From contig JAKSMD010000011.1 in assembly GCA_024400815.1 (NCBI GenBank), forward strand, positions 1 through 36,576: a stretch of DNA of 36,576 nucleotides. Direction: 5' to 3'. Source of the stretch: Bacteroidales bacterium (GTDB taxonomy: Bacteria > Bacteroidota > Bacteroidia > Bacteroidales > WCHB1-69). The position numbers were made by a program, and so were the translations under genes. The stretch's first letter is position 1. Every line of letters begins with the position of its first letter. Below the pieces are notes generated by a model. The model saw only the letters and a program-made list of their open reading frames with translations, had not been told where the DNA came from and did not search any database. This document shows positions 15,260 to 23,792 of this stretch, one piece after another.

Positions 15260-16183
15260 ATGAAAAAACTTTTATTCGCATTAGTCGCGCTGACCTTCCT
15301 TTTCAGCGCCTGCAACAAAGAGGGTGTCTATACCCCGAAAAAGAAACTTTCCGCTGTTTATTATCAAGCAACCGGCAGTGATCAAAAAAAACTTTATGAA
15401 GAGTATGTGTGGAATGGAGACCTGCTGAAAGAGAAATTGTTCTATGCTTCTATCGTAGATGGATATCTTGACAATTTAGATTTTGTCCCTACATACGAAG
15501 GCAAGCGTGTGGTTCGCGTGGATGAGAAATTATCCGGAGAATATGTGGACTATTTCTATGATGGAAAATTCCTCACCCACTTGACCTATCATTTTGGAGA
15601 TTGGGTCTCTGAGGTGGACGTAGAACATAAAGATGGAAAAATATCCAAGATTTCCTTCCACGCCGATACGCTGATGGGCAATGCCGGTGCTGAAAAACTA
15701 TTAAGTAAGTTCTTTTCTCAAGACGAAATGAACCATATTAAAAAGATTATGAAACAGAACTCAAAGTACATGGGTGCTGGTGTGGTATCTTTTGACTTGT
15801 CATACACTTGGAAAGGAGATAATGTGGCTCAAGCAACGATGGATTTATATCAATTGGGAGAATTAGTCCTCAAACAAATTGTGGAGTATCAATATGATGA
15901 GATGCTCAATCCGTATGCAATAACCTGGTCTGATTTCGGTTCGGAGTTCCAAATGGTACAAAATGCCGTCGAACTCAGATTGTTGTCTATGAGCAAGAAC
16001 AATTTCACTCAGTACAAGCGTGAGGAAATATACTATATCGAAGGAGAAGAGGCTTTCCGTCAAGAATATGTAAACAATGTTACATACGAATATGAAGGCA
16101 AGTACCCTGTCAAAGCCGTTCAAAACTATCATTACATAGATGATCCAATTTATGAAGACGTATTCTATTACGAATACAAATAG
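15260..16183 (+). CDS. Lipoprotein A of a tandem paralogous pair
   Basis: The 307-residue protein starts with a textbook lipoprotein signal (LFSAC, Cys18). The mature part is rich in Tyr, Lys, Glu and Asp and has beta-hairpin-like units such as GEYVDYFYDGKFL, VEHKDGKISKI and VTYEYEGKYPVKAV ending in YYEYK. These look like the YD/RHS-style strands of many uncharacterised Bacteroidota surface lipoproteins. I do not recognise a named family. The next gene is a paralogue of near-equal length. It is probably surface or periplasmic. The 96-base spacer upstream is AT-rich without a clear TAnnTTTG. Confidence 0.8.
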   Translation: MKKLLFALVALTFLFSACNKEGVYTPKKKLSAVYYQATGSDQKKLYEEYVWNGDLLKEKLFYASIVDGYLDNLDFVPTYEGKRVVRVDEKLSGEYVDYFYDGKFLTHLTYHFGDWVSEVDVEHKDGKISKISFHADTLMGNAGAEKLLSKFFSQDEMNHIKKIMKQNSKYMGAGVVSFDLSYTWKGDNVAQATMDLYQLGELVLKQIVEYQYDEMLNPYAITWSDFGSEFQMVQNAVELRLLSMSKNNFTQYKREEIYYIEGEEAFRQEYVNNVTYEYEGKYPVKAVQNYHYIDDPIYEDVFYYEYK

Positions 16184-16208
16184 TGAACTGTGATTGGTGA
16201 CTAGTAAA
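16181..16208 (+). repeat. 3' tail repeat after lipoprotein A (copy 1)
   Basis: TAGTGAACTGTGATTGGTGA begins with the stop codon and recurs at 17167-17196 after lipoprotein B with one or two changes. The duplicated unit therefore includes non-coding sequence. Confidence 0.75.
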
Positions 16209-16257
16209 TAGAAGTGGCCTATATCAGATTTTAATACAAAATTTAAATAGCACAATT

Positions 16258-17169
16258 ATGAAAAAACTCTTATTAGCATTAGTCGCGCTGGCATTCCTTT
16301 TCAGCGCTTGTAACAAAGAGGGTGTCTATACCCCGAAGAAGAAACTTTCCGCCGTTTATTATCAAAAAGCCGGCAGCGAACAAAAAGATCTTTATGAAGA
16401 TTATTTGTGGGACGGCAACAAGTTGATGCGCAGAATATCCAACGGTTCTTTGATTAGCCAGTATTTCCACAATGTTGAATTGGTCCCTACTTACGATGGC
16501 AAACGTATCGTTCGCGTGGATGAGAAGATCTCTGGCGAGTATGTCGATTATTTTTATGAAGGAAAACTGCTCACTAAACTTGTTTATCACGCCGGCAATA
16601 TGACCGCCGAAGCTACGGTGGAACATAAGGACGGTAAACCCACTCGTGTCTTTTTCCCAAAAGCAAAAACAACGAGTGAGGATGTAACCGCAAAATTGAT
16701 GAGTGTATTTGTCCCTCAAGAGCAAATCCAAGATATGCACAAGGTGTTAAAGCAGAATTCCAAATCCCTTTCCGCTGTGGATGCTGAAGTGTTATGGACC
16801 TGGGATGGTGACAATGTCGTGGAGGTCACTTCTAACCTTTATAATGAAGATGGAACTCCTGTCACCAATTATGTTTCCAGATTAACATATGACAACAATT
16901 TTAACCCGTATGCTATCAGTTGGGCCGATTTCGGTTCTGAATCCCAAATCGTGCAGCAAAGTTATGGTTGTACTTATTTTACTTTGAGCAAGAACAATAT
17001 TGTTCGAATCGAGCACACGAATACGATTACTATGTCTATTCTGCCTGAACCTATAGTTTCTCAGTTTGCCGAAGACATCACATACGAGTATGACGGCAAG
17101 TATCCTGTCAAGGCCACTCGTACGGAAGAAGGAGAGGTTACAGGAACATTTTATTACGAATACAAGTAG
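16258..17169 (+). CDS. Lipoprotein B of a tandem paralogous pair
   Basis: A 303-residue paralogue of the preceding protein. The first 36 residues (signal, Cys18, NKEGVYTPKKKLSAVYY) are nearly identical, residues from about 80 to 115 are well conserved (KISGEYVDYFYEGKLLT), the middle diverges strongly, and the end converges again (ITYEYDGKYPVKAT, YYEYK). The DNA of the leader region is also nearly identical, and the bases after both stop codons match. Function is unknown. The pattern (conserved frame, divergent core) suggests duplication followed by diversification of exposed loops. Confidence 0.8.
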   Translation: MKKLLLALVALAFLFSACNKEGVYTPKKKLSAVYYQKAGSEQKDLYEDYLWDGNKLMRRISNGSLISQYFHNVELVPTYDGKRIVRVDEKISGEYVDYFYEGKLLTKLVYHAGNMTAEATVEHKDGKPTRVFFPKAKTTSEDVTAKLMSVFVPQEQIQDMHKVLKQNSKSLSAVDAEVLWTWDGDNVVEVTSNLYNEDGTPVTNYVSRLTYDNNFNPYAISWADFGSESQIVQQSYGCTYFTLSKNNIVRIEHTNTITMSILPEPIVSQFAEDITYEYDGKYPVKATRTEEGEVTGTFYYEYK

Positions 17170-17196
17170 TGAACTGTGATTAGTGACCAGTGACCA
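17167..17196 (+). repeat. 3' tail repeat after lipoprotein B (copy 2)
   Basis: TAGTGAACTGTGATTAGTGA followed by two CCAGTGA-like units. It is the counterpart of the copy at 16181-16208. Confidence 0.75.
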
Positions 17197-17270
17197 GATT
17201 TGATAAGTTGCTATTCAATAAGATTTACTGAATAAACAAGTCTGTCATTCTGGTCATTTGATAATAAATC

Positions 17271-17310
17271 CAAAGTCCCGAAGAAACGCATTAGTTCCTT
17301 CGGGACTTTG
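17271..17310 (+). terminator. Perfect 13-bp inverted repeat, probable terminator
   Basis: CAAAGTCCCGAAG (17271-17283) is perfectly complementary to CTTCGGGACTTTG (17298-17310) around a 14-base loop. No T run follows, so termination would be non-canonical; it could also be an mRNA 3'-end stabiliser for the lipoprotein transcript. Confidence 0.6.
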
Positions 17311-17390
17311 AGTATGATGAATAATGCTGTTGCAATAATTCTTGCAGCTGAGTTACAAAAATATCCTAACACTACTATTATTTCAGCATT

Positions 17391-17494
17391 GAGATTTTTC
17401 CAGAATTAATAATTTTTATACTGTTTTGGAAAAAACTCAATCGAGATTTTTCCAAAATCGATGTTTTTTATATGGTTTTGGAAAAAACTCAGAT
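17391..17494 (+). repeat. Two tandem 52-bp palindromic units before the ATPase gene
   Basis: Unit 1 (17391-17442) and unit 2 (17443-17494) share left arm GAGATTTTTCC and right arm TTTTGGAAAAAACTC. Within unit 2 the arms (17443-17457 and 17476-17490) are complementary at 14 of 15 positions. The right arm of unit 2 includes the -33 TTTG of the ATPase promoter, so binding there would block transcription. This is a candidate operator for autoregulation. Confidence 0.8.
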
Positions 17495-17510
17495 TTATTT
17501 ATTATCTTTG
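17477..17510 (+). promoter_or_regulatory. Promoter of the AAA ATPase gene
   Basis: TTTG at 17477-17480 (-33) and TATCTTTG at 17503-17510 (-7) are separated by 22 bases, within the Bacteroidota range. The start codon lies 25 bases further on. The -33 is inside the palindromic repeat. Confidence 0.7.
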
Positions 17511-17535
17511 CACGTTCAAAAAATTGATATTTGGT

Positions 17536-18960
17536 ATGAAGAATATTATTGGCAGAGAGACGGAAATAAAGCAGTTGAACGAATATGTATATTCGTCCAA
17601 AGCGGAATGTGTGGCCATTTATGGTCGTCGTCGTGTGGGGAAAACCTTTTTGGTGAACCAACTCTACGGAAAGGAATTCTCATTTTCTGTAACGGGAATA
17701 TTGTCTGGAACATACGAAGAACAAATGACTTCCTTTGTGGAAGCATTGAAAGATTTCGGTTGTGATGTTCCCGCAACGCCCGAAAACTGGATGAATGCGT
17801 TTATCCTGCTAAAAAACTTCTTAAAGACAAAAATTTCCGATGGAAAACCCCTGATAGTCTTTATTGATGAGTTGCCGAGTTTTGATACGCAGCGTTCCGG
17901 CTTTGTACGCGCATTGGGCTATTTTTGGAACAGTTGGGCTTCCTTGCAGGATAATCTGACTTTAATTGTTTGCGGTTCTGCCACTTCCTGGATGATTAAC
18001 CATATTATCAATGACAAAGGCGGTTTGCATAATCGGATTACGCACGAGATACATCTTCATCCTTTTTCATTGAAAGAGACGGAACAACTTTTACAAAATA
18101 ATGAATTTCAATGGGATAGAAAACAGGCTCTTTATGCTTATATGGCAATGGGCGGCATTCCGTACTATTTGTGTATGTTGAGGAAAGATGAAAGTTTTGC
18201 ACAAAATATCGACAGACTGTTCTTTTCTGAGGATTCCACCTTGCGCCGTGAATATAAGCGATTGTATGAAACCTTGTTTAATTCCCCGGCAATCTATATG
18301 GAAATTGTGCGCGTTTTGGCCACAAATAAAACCGGATTGTCGCGTGAAGATATTGCAAATCAATTGAATATTGCTTCTTCAGGAAATTTGAGTGCAAAAT
18401 TAGAAGACCTTATCAATTGTGACATCATTAGAAAATACTGTGTCCGGACAAAGAAAATAAAATCCACTTCCGCCATCTATCAGTTAGTGGATTTCTTTTC
18501 GCTCTTTTATATTACATTTAACCCAAAAGCCGAAAAGGAAAACAATTATTGGCAAAACCATTTGGGCCATCCCGAATTGAACACTTGGACGGGTTTGTCT
18601 TTTGAAAAGGTTTGTCTGTCGCATGTTCAATCCATTAAAAGGGCATTGAAAATTGACGGCATTGCCACTCAGCATTATGCCTGGCGCAGCAAGCAGAAAG
18701 AAAAACGAACGCAGATTGACTTAATCATTGAACGCGCCGATAAAATTGTAAATCTTTGTGAAATAAAATTTTCCAATGAAAAATATGCATTGAAGAAAGA
18801 AGAATCGGAGAAGTTGCAGAATAGAATTGCGACATTCCGTGCAGAAACGGAACTAACTTGTCCCATTTGGCTGACTATGATTACCGTTCACGGCCTGACA
18901 CCATCCGTTTACAACTCCGATGTTGTAAGGGAATTGACTTTGGACGATTTGTTTGAATAA
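17536..18960 (+). CDS. Archaeal-type AAA ATPase with DUF234 (PD-(D/E)XK-like) C-terminus
   Basis: The 474-residue protein has the Walker A GRRRVGKT at residues 30-37 and Walker B LIVFIDEL at 106-113, followed by GSATSWM (sensor region). A winged-helix-like middle (SREDIANQLNIASSGNLSAKLEDL) and a DUF234-type C-terminus follow, in which Asp395, Glu409 and Lys411 (QIDLII...CEIKFS) form a PD-(D/E)XK-like triad. This is the COG1672 layout. The family is widespread and multi-copy in Bacteroidota and archaea, and its role is not established; mobile-element or defence functions have been proposed. ATG 17536 follows the promoter; an upstream in-frame extension would cross the promoter and is rejected. 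The gene is monocistronic. Confidence 0.88.
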   Translation: MKNIIGRETEIKQLNEYVYSSKAECVAIYGRRRVGKTFLVNQLYGKEFSFSVTGILSGTYEEQMTSFVEALKDFGCDVPATPENWMNAFILLKNFLKTKISDGKPLIVFIDELPSFDTQRSGFVRALGYFWNSWASLQDNLTLIVCGSATSWMINHIINDKGGLHNRITHEIHLHPFSLKETEQLLQNNEFQWDRKQALYAYMAMGGIPYYLCMLRKDESFAQNIDRLFFSEDSTLRREYKRLYETLFNSPAIYMEIVRVLATNKTGLSREDIANQLNIASSGNLSAKLEDLINCDIIRKYCVRTKKIKSTSAIYQLVDFFSLFYITFNPKAEKENNYWQNHLGHPELNTWTGLSFEKVCLSHVQSIKRALKIDGIATQHYAWRSKQKEKRTQIDLIIERADKIVNLCEIKFSNEKYALKKEESEKLQNRIATFRAETELTCPIWLTMITVHGLTPSVYNSDVVRELTLDDLFE

Positions 18961-19018
18961 GGGGAATTAATATAATCCCATCAGTGCAGTTTGAACAATT
19001 CTCCAAATCATCATCTTC

Positions 19019-19276
19019 CTACTGTGCGGGAGGTGTGCTGATGGTGGCGAAAATCACTTTTGATACAAATTCTCGAACCTCTTTTTCTGGGATAAGTTTC
19101 CAAAGGCGTGCTTTTAGTTCATTTTGATAGACTTTAACGGAAGGTGTTTTCACCGCGCTACCGGAAAGATACCACGAAAGATGATTTACTAACTTCCAAT
19201 TTCTGAGAAGTGAATTCCGCAAATCGACACATTGCCATATTGTCCCTATTCTGGCAATGTATTGTAAGGATTGACG
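19019..19276 (-). pseudogene. C-terminal remnant of an unrecognised protein
   Basis: A minus-strand frame open from a TAA at 19279 to a TAG at 19019 has no ATG. It reads like real protein (IARIGTIWQCVDLRNSLLR, NHLSWYLSGSAVKTPSV, EKEVREFVSKVIFATIS) and its first part overlaps the 3' end of the next gene in another frame. The composition suggests the tail of a lost gene. I do not recognise the family. It may be chance, given only about 85 codons. Confidence 0.35.
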
Positions 19277-20109
19277 TTACGCCTCGAGTTTTTGAGACTT
19301 GCATCGATACTGCCGTTTACATATTTCCAGTACTTTTTAGGCAGAGACGTATATTCCGAATAGTAAATGTCTTTGAATGCTCCGACGCGCAATAAGACGT
19401 TGTTGCCCAATAACACGGCATCCTTATCCAAGACAGAGATTCGTTTGTTGTGAAAACGAGAATATATAAAGAACTCGGGCGTGGCCATCGGCAAATCAAT
19501 GTCGAAAACATTGGATGTAGGATTATTAATATTATAGTCCAAGGTCAAATGCGGAATTTCCGCTTGGTCGCTTACCGAATATACCTTAACGGTGTAATAC
19601 ATAAGTTCCTTGGTTGGCTTGGGTATGGATAGCGTGACATCATCCGTATAATAGGCCTTGATGTTCGGATCGTTTTCAACATACGAGTTGCGTAGGGCTT
19701 CCCATTCGGCGGAGTCGGGCATCAAATACAGGATGACTTGGAAAAAAATCCAATCGTCCTTTATGCGATCTTTGTTGTTTGGATGTGGTATGTGGAAACG
19801 GAAGGTAAGACTGTCGTTGTCGCAGACGGACTCGCGGGCGTGTTGTTCGCGATGATGGTATTGTAAAGATTTATCGGAAAAAAGGTAGTAGCTGCTGGAA
19901 TCTTTTTCATAGGTTCCGAAACTTTGCACATTGCCGGGTGTCAGTCGAGGACAGATGTCGCACGGCCAAAGCACATATTTGTAAGTGCCGTCGGCATAAA
20001 ATGTTATGATTTGATCGTTTTTTTTATATACCACGCTGTCACCGTGCTGTGCGGAAAGCGTGCAGGCGGTGGCAAAAAGTATGAGCAATAGGGTGCAAAG
20101 TCTGTTCAT
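19246..20109 (-). CDS. Secreted protein of unknown function
   Basis: A 287-residue protein with a Sec signal (CTLLLILFATACTLSAQ). The mature part starts with DQIITFYADGTYKYVLWPCD, a pattern of Bacteroidota periplasmic proteins. The middle is hydrophilic with several aromatic strands (DDWIFFQVILYLMPDSAEW, ELMYYTVKVYSVSDQAEI). No family motif is recognised. ATG 20109 is preferred to an in-frame ATG at 20166 because the former gives a proper signal peptide and does not overlap the MutS-like gene. It is the last gene of the long minus-strand run and lies 53 bases after the MutS-like stop. Confidence 0.7.
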   Translation of the reverse strand: MNRLCTLLLILFATACTLSAQHGDSVVYKKNDQIITFYADGTYKYVLWPCDICPRLTPGNVQSFGTYEKDSSSYYLFSDKSLQYHHREQHARESVCDNDSLTFRFHIPHPNNKDRIKDDWIFFQVILYLMPDSAEWEALRNSYVENDPNIKAYYTDDVTLSIPKPTKELMYYTVKVYSVSDQAEIPHLTLDYNINNPTSNVFDIDLPMATPEFFIYSRFHNKRISVLDKDAVLLGNNVLLRVGAFKDIYYSEYTSLPKKYWKYVNGSIDASLKNSRRNVNPYNTLPE

Positions 20110-20162
20110 ATTAGGATGTTTGAAAAGGGGTGCAATACAAAAAAACATTTCCAAATGCTTTT

Positions 20163-21515
20163 TCATCTCGTCAGTTCTTCATCGACACCGAAGAGTTTGG
20201 CGATGGCGAAGGCCTCCATTGGGACCTCGTCCGCATCGGTTTCCACCAAGGAATAGTCCATATAGTCGCTGATGTTGCCGACGGTGAGGGCTTGGTTTTC
20301 GTGCAGTTGTAGGCCTTTGACGCGGAGGCGGCGGCAACTAGCGTCAATGCCGCTGTAGTGCGTAGTTACCAATGCGGTGATGCCCAACTTCTGCGTCAGG
20401 CGGATGAAGTTGCCGACCAATCGTTTGCCCTCCTCGGGGTTCGTGGTGCGGGCAAGTTCATCTACTAAGGCAAGCACCTTGCTTCCGGCGCGGCCCTGCT
20501 TGATAATCTTGTCGATGGTGAGGATTTCGACCGCGAAGGAGGAGAGCCCGCTGATTTCGGACTGCTTGTCACCGATGCTGCTGATAACCTCATCCACCAC
20601 GGCGAGCGTGGCTTGTGCGGCGGGCACGTAAAAGCCGAATTGGCACAGGTACTGCGCCAAGGCGACGGTCTTGAGCAACACCGACTTGCCTGCCATGTTG
20701 GCACCCGTCACGAGGATGGTCTCGCGGTTGAAGCGGATATCCACAGGTTGGAAGGTACGGCCCTTTTCAGACAGGGCGGCTGCCACTTCGGGATTGAAAA
20801 GTCCCAGCAACTCGGTGTGGTCCGACAGGGTGGGGCGGCAGAGATGCCACTCTATTGCCAGGCGTGCTTTGGCCAACATCAGGTCGAAGTGGGCTAATGT
20901 ATCCAGATTGTGGGCAATGGCCTCTGCGGACGACCGGAGTTCGGCGGTGAGATGTTCGCGCACTTTGTCTTCCACTTTCTGGGCCTGGAAGCGGAACTCC
21001 TCGGCTTCCTGCACGCTCTGCGCATTCTGGATGCGCTCGCGCCATTTGGCCAACTCGGGGTCGTAGGCGGCGTAGATGTAAAAGTGCGGGATGTTAGTGT
21101 GCTCTGGGTCGAGCAGCGCAACAATGGCGTCCATGTTCTCCAATGGGAACAGTCGGCAGTCGATGGTCTCCAAGTCCTGCGCAATGCGACGCGTCAGGAT
21201 GGCCGTTTTCTTGATTTCAAAAAGCTGGATGTCGTCTAAAACCACATCTCCTGAACGTAAGGCGTCGAGGGTGGGACGAATGTCGTTGATTTGGTGCAGA
21301 TGGTTGCGAATATGCTGAAACTTGGTGCGGTTGGCATCATCACCGACAACTGCAATGGTCTTTTCCAAAAGGTCGAACTCATCTTGAAGGCGTTTGACAT
21401 CCGTGCAGAATGGCAATTCAAGAAGGAAGTGGCGTCCTAAGGAGGAGGTCAACTGCAGGTGCTCATACACAAAGTGGAGCGCAGGTATTGGGTCAAAGGT
21501 GTGTTTGAAAAGCAT
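20163..21515 (-). CDS. MutS-family ATPase lacking the mismatch-recognition domain
   Basis: The 450-residue protein has an alpha-helical lever/clamp-like first half and the MutS ATPase domain in the second half: Walker A GANMAGKS from residue 271, then SSIGDKQSEISGLSSFAVE, Walker B LALVDELARTTNPEEG, and TTHYSGI. There is no FYE mismatch-reading domain and no Smr domain, so it is neither MutS1 nor MutS2. Similar stand-alone MutS-like proteins occur in lysine-fermentation loci beside lysine 5,6-aminomutase genes (from memory), but none of those genes are here. The role is open. It lies 23 bases after the ABC permease gene on the same strand. Confidence 0.8.
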   Translation of the reverse strand: MLFKHTFDPIPALHFVYEHLQLTSSLGRHFLLELPFCTDVKRLQDEFDLLEKTIAVVGDDANRTKFQHIRNHLHQINDIRPTLDALRSGDVVLDDIQLFEIKKTAILTRRIAQDLETIDCRLFPLENMDAIVALLDPEHTNIPHFYIYAAYDPELAKWRERIQNAQSVQEAEEFRFQAQKVEDKVREHLTAELRSSAEAIAHNLDTLAHFDLMLAKARLAIEWHLCRPTLSDHTELLGLFNPEVAAALSEKGRTFQPVDIRFNRETILVTGANMAGKSVLLKTVALAQYLCQFGFYVPAAQATLAVVDEVISSIGDKQSEISGLSSFAVEILTIDKIIKQGRAGSKVLALVDELARTTNPEEGKRLVGNFIRLTQKLGITALVTTHYSGIDASCRRLRVKGLQLHENQALTVGNISDYMDYSLVETDADEVPMEAFAIAKLFGVDEELTR

Positions 21516-21538
21516 ATTCGGAATAGATTAAGTAAGAG

Positions 21539-22864
21539 TTAAGCTTTTTTGAGCCATTTCAAAATTTCTTTCCAGCTGTTCTTTTTGCCATACATGAGGA
21601 TGCCGACGCGATAAATTTTAGCAGCAAACCAGATGCAGAATAGCAGGAAGAGAATGGCGACGCCCATAGAGGTGAGCAGTTGCCACATCGGCACGCCGGC
21701 CGGCAGTCGCACCATCATAATGATAGGCGAGGTGAGGGGTATCAAGGAAAACCAGAACGCCAACGGTCCGTTAGGATTGGTGGATATGGTCGGGATTAAG
21801 ATAATAGACAAAATCAACGGGATGGTGACCGGCATCGTGTATTGCTGGGAGTCGCTTTCGCTGTCCACGACAGAACCCGTTGCCGCATACAGGGTGGCGT
21901 AGATGAGGTAACCCACCACAAAGAAGAAGAAGAAACAGAGGATGATTTCCGTGAAAGATATGGGGAAGTAGTTGTTGATTTCTTGGAAAATGCTGGTGCT
22001 GGATGCGAGGTCCGGCGCTTCAGAGGCTTCGCTCATGGCCATTTCGGCAACTTCGGAACTGCTCATCAAGTCGGGGGCGGCGAGCCCTACAACAGAGACG
22101 AGGCCGACGGTGAGCAGCACCCAGATGAGGAACTGCGTGATGCCGACCAAGGCGATGCCGACAATTTTGCCGATGAGCAACTCTATCGGCTTGACGGAGG
22201 AAATGAGCACTTCCACTATGCGGTTGGTTTTCTCTTCCAGCACACCGCGCAGCACTTGACTGGCGAAGATGATGATGACAAAGTAGATGAAGAAACCGCA
22301 AAGCATGCCGATGACTTCGTTCATCTCCGCGATGTTTTCGCGCTCCTTGCCGCTATCGTCCACTTGCACGGTGGTGACAACGACTTTGGTCAGTTTCTGC
22401 ATCTCTTCAAACTTCGTTGGTGAGATGTGTAGGGAGTCCTGCAAAATGCGGTCGAAGAAAATCTCGTTCATTTGGCTTTCCAGATTGCTCTGCAGATTGG
22501 AAGGCAGGTTGTCGCGGTAATAGAGGTTGCTCTTCAGTCCTTCGCTGTTGTTGAGGATGTGGAATACGCAGTCGTATTTCTCGTTGTCAAAGGCGTCCCG
22601 CTTGAGCTGGCCGATGTCGCCTGAAGCGTAGCTGAAACTGGTGTTGTCCGTTTCTTCAAAACTGTTGAGGAAAATGTCAGTGTCATCTACCACCAAGACA
22701 TTGGCGTGCTGGTGGGATTCGCTCTTCATCACTAATAGCACGGGCAGCACGATGATGGCTGCAATCATGATGGGCAGCAAGATGGTTAGGATGATGAATG
22801 ATTTCTTGCGGACGCGCGTGATGTATTCGCGGGATATGATGAGGGAAATGTTGCTATGCTTCAT
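21539..22864 (-). CDS. ABC-2 type transporter permease (NatB-like)
   Basis: The 441-residue permease has a first membrane helix at about residues 20-46, a large periplasmic loop with no transmembrane segments until about 195, then five to six helices (FFIYFVIIIFASQVL, ILIGKIVGIALVGITQFLIW, IILCFFFFFVVGYLIYA and others). This is the layout of the NatB/YhaP group of sodium or drug exporters; substrate unknown. The start ATG 22864 overlaps the stop of the ATPase gene by 11 bases, so translation is probably coupled. An in-frame ATG at 22891 lies deeper in the ATPase gene and adds nine non-conserved residues. Confidence 0.88.
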   Translation of the reverse strand: MKHSNISLIISREYITRVRKKSFIILTILLPIMIAAIIVLPVLLVMKSESHQHANVLVVDDTDIFLNSFEETDNTSFSYASGDIGQLKRDAFDNEKYDCVFHILNNSEGLKSNLYYRDNLPSNLQSNLESQMNEIFFDRILQDSLHISPTKFEEMQKLTKVVVTTVQVDDSGKERENIAEMNEVIGMLCGFFIYFVIIIFASQVLRGVLEEKTNRIVEVLISSVKPIELLIGKIVGIALVGITQFLIWVLLTVGLVSVVGLAAPDLMSSSEVAEMAMSEASEAPDLASSTSIFQEINNYFPISFTEIILCFFFFFVVGYLIYATLYAATGSVVDSESDSQQYTMPVTIPLILSIILIPTISTNPNGPLAFWFSLIPLTSPIIMMVRLPAGVPMWQLLTSMGVAILFLLFCIWFAAKIYRVGILMYGKKNSWKEILKWLKKA

Positions 22865-23792
22865 GATTGTTGGTGGTGTTATAGGTTTCAACTTGTTCGA
22901 TGAAGATTTCGTTCATGGTCGGCAGCACCTCTTGGAAAGAGAGGATGGTGCTGCTTTGCATGACTGCGCTGAGCAAATCGTTGGCCGAAAGGTCTGCGGG
23001 AATGCGAACTATATATTTTTGCGTGTGCGGCGTCTGCTGCTTTTCAATGAGCTCGAACTTTGCTGCAAACAGCTGCTCTAAAGCCACATCGTCTTGGGCG
23101 ACTTCTATAGCGTAAATATTCTTTTTGAATCGGTTTTTGACTTCATATAGATTGCCTTCCAGAATCTTATGGGATTTGTTGATTAAGGCAATCTCATCAC
23201 AAATCTCTTCTACAGAAGCCATATTATGTGTGGAAAGGATGATGGTGGTACCTTCTTTTTTCAACTTGAGAATTTCTTCTTTCAGAAGGTTTGTGTTGAT
23301 GGGGTCAAAGCCACTGAACGGTTCATCTAATATCAGAAAGGCGGGCTTGTGCAGAATCGTGATGATAAACTGCAATTTCTGCTGCATGCCTTTGGAAAGT
23401 TCTTCTACGGGACGGTCCCACCAATCTAAAATGTCATATTGCTTGAACTTGGCGCGCAGACGCTGGTAGGCCGTGCTGCGGTCCAACCCTTTCAGACGAG
23501 CCAGATACAGGGCTTGTTCGCCTGCTTTCATCTTCTTATAAAGACCACGTTCTTCGGGCAAATATCCGATTTGACGAACATCATCTGCTTGCAACGGGTG
23601 GCCTTGGAACATAATCGTTCCGGCATCCGGCATGGTGATTTGGTTCAAAATGCGGATGAGCGTGGTTTTGCCAGCACCGTTCGGACCCAATAGCCCAAAG
23701 ATGATGCCTTCTTTAATGGATAAGGAAACATTGTCTAACGCCTTGTGGTTGGCGTATTGCTTCGTGATTCCCTGTACTTCTATAATGTTCAT
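22854..23792 (-). CDS. ABC transporter ATP-binding protein (NatA-like)
   Basis: The 312-residue ATPase has Walker A GPNGAGKTT at about 36-44, signature LSKGMQQK near 134, Walker B FLILDEPFSGFDP and the His-switch STHN. A C-terminal extension from about 225 (DUF4162-like) is common in NatA/YhaQ ATPases. It pairs with the overlapping downstream permease to form one exporter. Its ATG overlaps the stop of the DUF4290 gene by four bases (ATGA), so three genes are translationally linked. Confidence 0.92.
   Translation of the reverse strand: MNIIEVQGITKQYANHKALDNVSLSIKEGIIFGLLGPNGAGKTTLIRILNQITMPDAGTIMFQGHPLQADDVRQIGYLPEERGLYKKMKAGEQALYLARLKGLDRSTAYQRLRAKFKQYDILDWWDRPVEELSKGMQQKLQFIITILHKPAFLILDEPFSGFDPINTNLLKEEILKLKKEGTTIILSTHNMASVEEICDEIALINKSHKILEGNLYEVKNRFKKNIYAIEVAQDDVALEQLFAAKFELIEKQQTPHTQKYIVRIPADLSANDLLSAVMQSSTILSFQEVLPTMNEIFIEQVETYNTTNNHEA

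Noticed and set aside
17391..17494. CRISPR-like repeats
   Set aside because: Only two units, with no unique spacers and no cas genes; the units are palindromic and overlap a promoter.
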